Source: RHLJ01 sp048058975 (GTDB lineage: Bacteria > Bacteroidota > Rhodothermia > Balneolales > Balneolaceae). Taken from it: DNA of 64,000 nucleotides. Numbering within the stretch: the first letter of the stretch is position 1; every line of letters starts with the position of its first letter. Under the pieces are notes generated by a model that did not search any database, was not told where the DNA came from, and saw only the letters and a list, made by a program, of their open reading frames with translations. Below, in pieces: positions 62,527 to 64,000 of the stretch. The stretch lies in contig JBLLNP010000016.1 in the NCBI GenBank assembly GCA_048058975.1, forward strand, positions 40,345 through 104,344, in the 5' to 3' direction. A program made the translations under genes and the position numbers.

Positions 62527-63522
62527 TTAGTGATCACGATGTTGTAAGAAGATAAGGAGATTTTCCAGTTCTTGTTTGTATTCAGAGTCAGGGAAATGAG
62601 TTAATAATTCTTTGGCTGCTTCATAGCGGTTATTTATTTCTGAAGCAACATCTTTAAGTACGTCTAGTGTTTTCATGATATCCAGAACTTGTTCTACCGA
62701 TTCCTCAGTAGGATTTTCTTCAAGTAAAGTTTTATGTATAACCGATGTCTGTTCTTCATTCGCACGTTCTAACGCAAGTATGGTAAGATATGTTTTCTTG
62801 CCTTCGAAAATATCTCCACCCGGTCGTTTTCCAAACTTCTCCGGATCAGCTGTTGCATCTAGCAGATCATCCTGAATTTGAAAGGCAATACCCATTTCCA
62901 TTCCAAGATCGTGCATTTCTTTGCGCTGAATTTGTGATGCATGAGCAGCAATAGCTCCCATTTCTAGGGCTCCACCTAAAAGTGCAGCTGTTTTACCGGA
63001 AATCATTTCGATGTATTCGTTTAGGGTTACATCTTGGCGATCTACGAATTCCATATCCAGGGCCTGACCTTCACACACTGTTACAGTTGCCTCCAAAAAA
63101 ACCTGATATATGGCAGCCAACTCTTCTTTCGAATACGATTCCTCGCTTCCATAAAAAGAAAGCTGCTGCATTGCTCCTGCAAACATTACGTCTCCTGAAA
63201 GTATGGCTATGTTTTCATTCCATTTTTTGAATACGCTGGGTTTCCCTCTGCGCGTATCCGCAGAATCCATGATGTCGTCGTGAACCAAAGTGAAGTTGTG
63301 CAGAATTTCGATGGCTAAGGCCGCAGGAATCGAGTTTTTATGGTCACCTTTACATATTCCACAGGCAAGCAGTGTTAGAATTGGACGAATCCGCTTACCT
63401 CCTGCATCTAAAGCGTACCTATAAGGCTCATACAGAGTTTTTGGTAATGTGGGTAAATCAAGATCCTTGAGTGCGGTCTCAACCTGTATATAAAGCTGCT
63501 TTTGTAAGTCCGTGGTGTTCAA
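62527..63522 (-). CDS. Polyprenyl diphosphate synthase
   Basis: 331 residues from TTG. First aspartate motif LVHDDIMDSAD and second FQIQDDLLDAT, with GGKRIRP near residue 51. Farnesyl/geranylgeranyl synthase family. Product chain length not certain; the residues before the first motif (LHNFTL) allow a mid-length product. Upstream of bamD by 19 bp; adjacent to IPP isomerase. Confidence 0.93.
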   Translation of the reverse strand: MNTTDLQKQLYIQVETALKDLDLPTLPKTLYEPYRYALDAGGKRIRPILTLLACGICKGDHKNSIPAALAIEILHNFTLVHDDIMDSADTRRGKPSVFKKWNENIAILSGDVMFAGAMQQLSFYGSEESYSKEELAAIYQVFLEATVTVCEGQALDMEFVDRQDVTLNEYIEMISGKTAALLGGALEMGAIAAHASQIQRKEMHDLGMEMGIAFQIQDDLLDATADPEKFGKRPGGDIFEGKKTYLTILALERANEEQTSVIHKTLLEENPTEESVEQVLDIMKTLDVLKDVASEINNRYEAAKELLTHFPDSEYKQELENLLIFLQHRDH

Positions 63523-63572
63523 ATCTGTCCGTAGAATTTAAGCGTTGAAGATACATAATCTATAGCGCTTTA

Positions 63573-64000
63573 TCAGGCTGTTTTATCTAAAAGATGAGAA
63601 GCATTTAATTCTGAAACCGATGTGCAACCCAGAAGAGTTAGAATGATTTTAAAGTCATTTTTCCATTGATCAAAAAGAATCTGAATTCCCTCCAATCCTG
63701 ATTCCGAAATACTTTTAATAATGGGTTGAGCTGTAGCTGCAAAAGTGGCTCCCAGGCAAAAAGCTTTGGCAATATCATGTGCAGAACGTATTCCACCTGA
63801 AGCAATCAAACCAAAACTTCGCTCCCATTGCAGTGTGCTTATTTGTTTGAGGCATTCCACTGTTGGGATTCCCCAATCGTTAAAACTATGGTTGGGGTTT
63901 TATTTGATGATCTGTAGTTCTCAACTTTAGCCCAGCTTGTTCCGCCAGCTCCAGCCACGTCCAGTACTTCAACTCCGGCATTTAGCAGTCGTTTTGCCAC
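63573..64000 (-). pseudogene. fni: Type 2 isopentenyl-diphosphate isomerase, partial and apparently frameshifted
   Basis: The C-terminal part of an FMN-dependent IDI-2, running off the window. Upstream frame (64000 to about 63900) contains LDVAGAGGTSWAKVENYRS; downstream frame (about 63895 to 63573) continues HSFNDWGIPTVECL and ASGGIRSAHDIAKAFCLGA. Restoring one A in the run at 63898-63901 fuses them as SSNKNPNHSFNDWG. Isomerises IPP and DMAPP; neighbour of the polyprenyl synthase. Confidence 0.75.

Overview
This window reads as a chromosomal stretch of a marine or halophilic member of the FCB group, most likely Balneolota/Rhodothermota (Balneola- or Gracilimonas-like). That placement is inference. 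It rests on moderately AT-rich DNA, DUF5686 and CarboxypepD-reg outer-membrane proteins, many parvulin lipoproteins, a thymidine kinase with a degenerate zinc site, HPr kinase without PTS genes nearby, and a gene set fitting acylated carotenoid glycosides of the salinixanthin type. No rRNA, tRNA or CRISPR array was recognised. Many genes start at TTG or GTG.

Layout. 1-4.6 kb: the end of a probable outer-membrane protein, an AT-rich FN3/propeller protein coupled to bioB, an OmpR-type regulator and trmH. 4.6-9.4 kb: M28 and M23 peptidases, then hprK, hpf and xerC. 9.5-12.5 kb: a carotenoid-tail cassette (glycosyltransferase, CrtC-type hydratase, frameshifted acyltransferase). 13.3-20.2 kb: a copper island with a P-type ATPase, a multicopper oxidase fused to a CopB-like barrel, small metal-binding and membrane proteins, and an HMA-AraC regulator. 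20.2-24.6 kb: a TPR protein and a three-gene AT-rich secreted cassette of unknown function. 24.6-37.7 kb: rRNA methylase, FKBP, YajQ, a vWA/MoxR/three-parvulin operon, nucleoside transporter and thymidine kinase. 37.8-42.6 kb: UvrD-like helicase, Der, a membrane protein and a peroxiredoxin.

42.65-47.13 kb: a compact, apparently intact integrated microvirus (ssDNA phage). All its genes are on the minus strand: major capsid, coiled-coil internal protein, DNA pilot protein, two tiny genes including a basic DNA-binding protein, an HUH replication initiator and a 72-residue protein. It is bounded by two dif-like XerC/XerD sites sharing the core TAATATAAATTATA, with a 4,450-bp repeat unit. Its noncoding segment holds a hairpin whose loop carries AACTTGATAT, the core of the phiX174 gene A nick site as I remember it, on the strand expected to be viral. 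No integrase is encoded, so it should depend on host XerC/XerD; a xerC gene lies at 8.5 kb. Integration separates the noncoding control region from the capsid operon, which could keep the prophage silent.

47.2-64 kb: a receiver-only regulator beside the right att site, two tandem TonB proteins, a rimB-rimK-AstE/AspA-DUF952-lipid kinase operon, a D-threonine-aldolase-like enzyme, a propeller-amidohydrolase, a DUF5686 protein whose signal peptide seems to begin at an ATA codon, and an LD-carboxypeptidase, nadD, bamD, polyprenyl synthase and type-2 IPP isomerase (frameshifted, cut by the window end) group. The polyprenyl synthase and isomerase could feed the carotenoid cassette.
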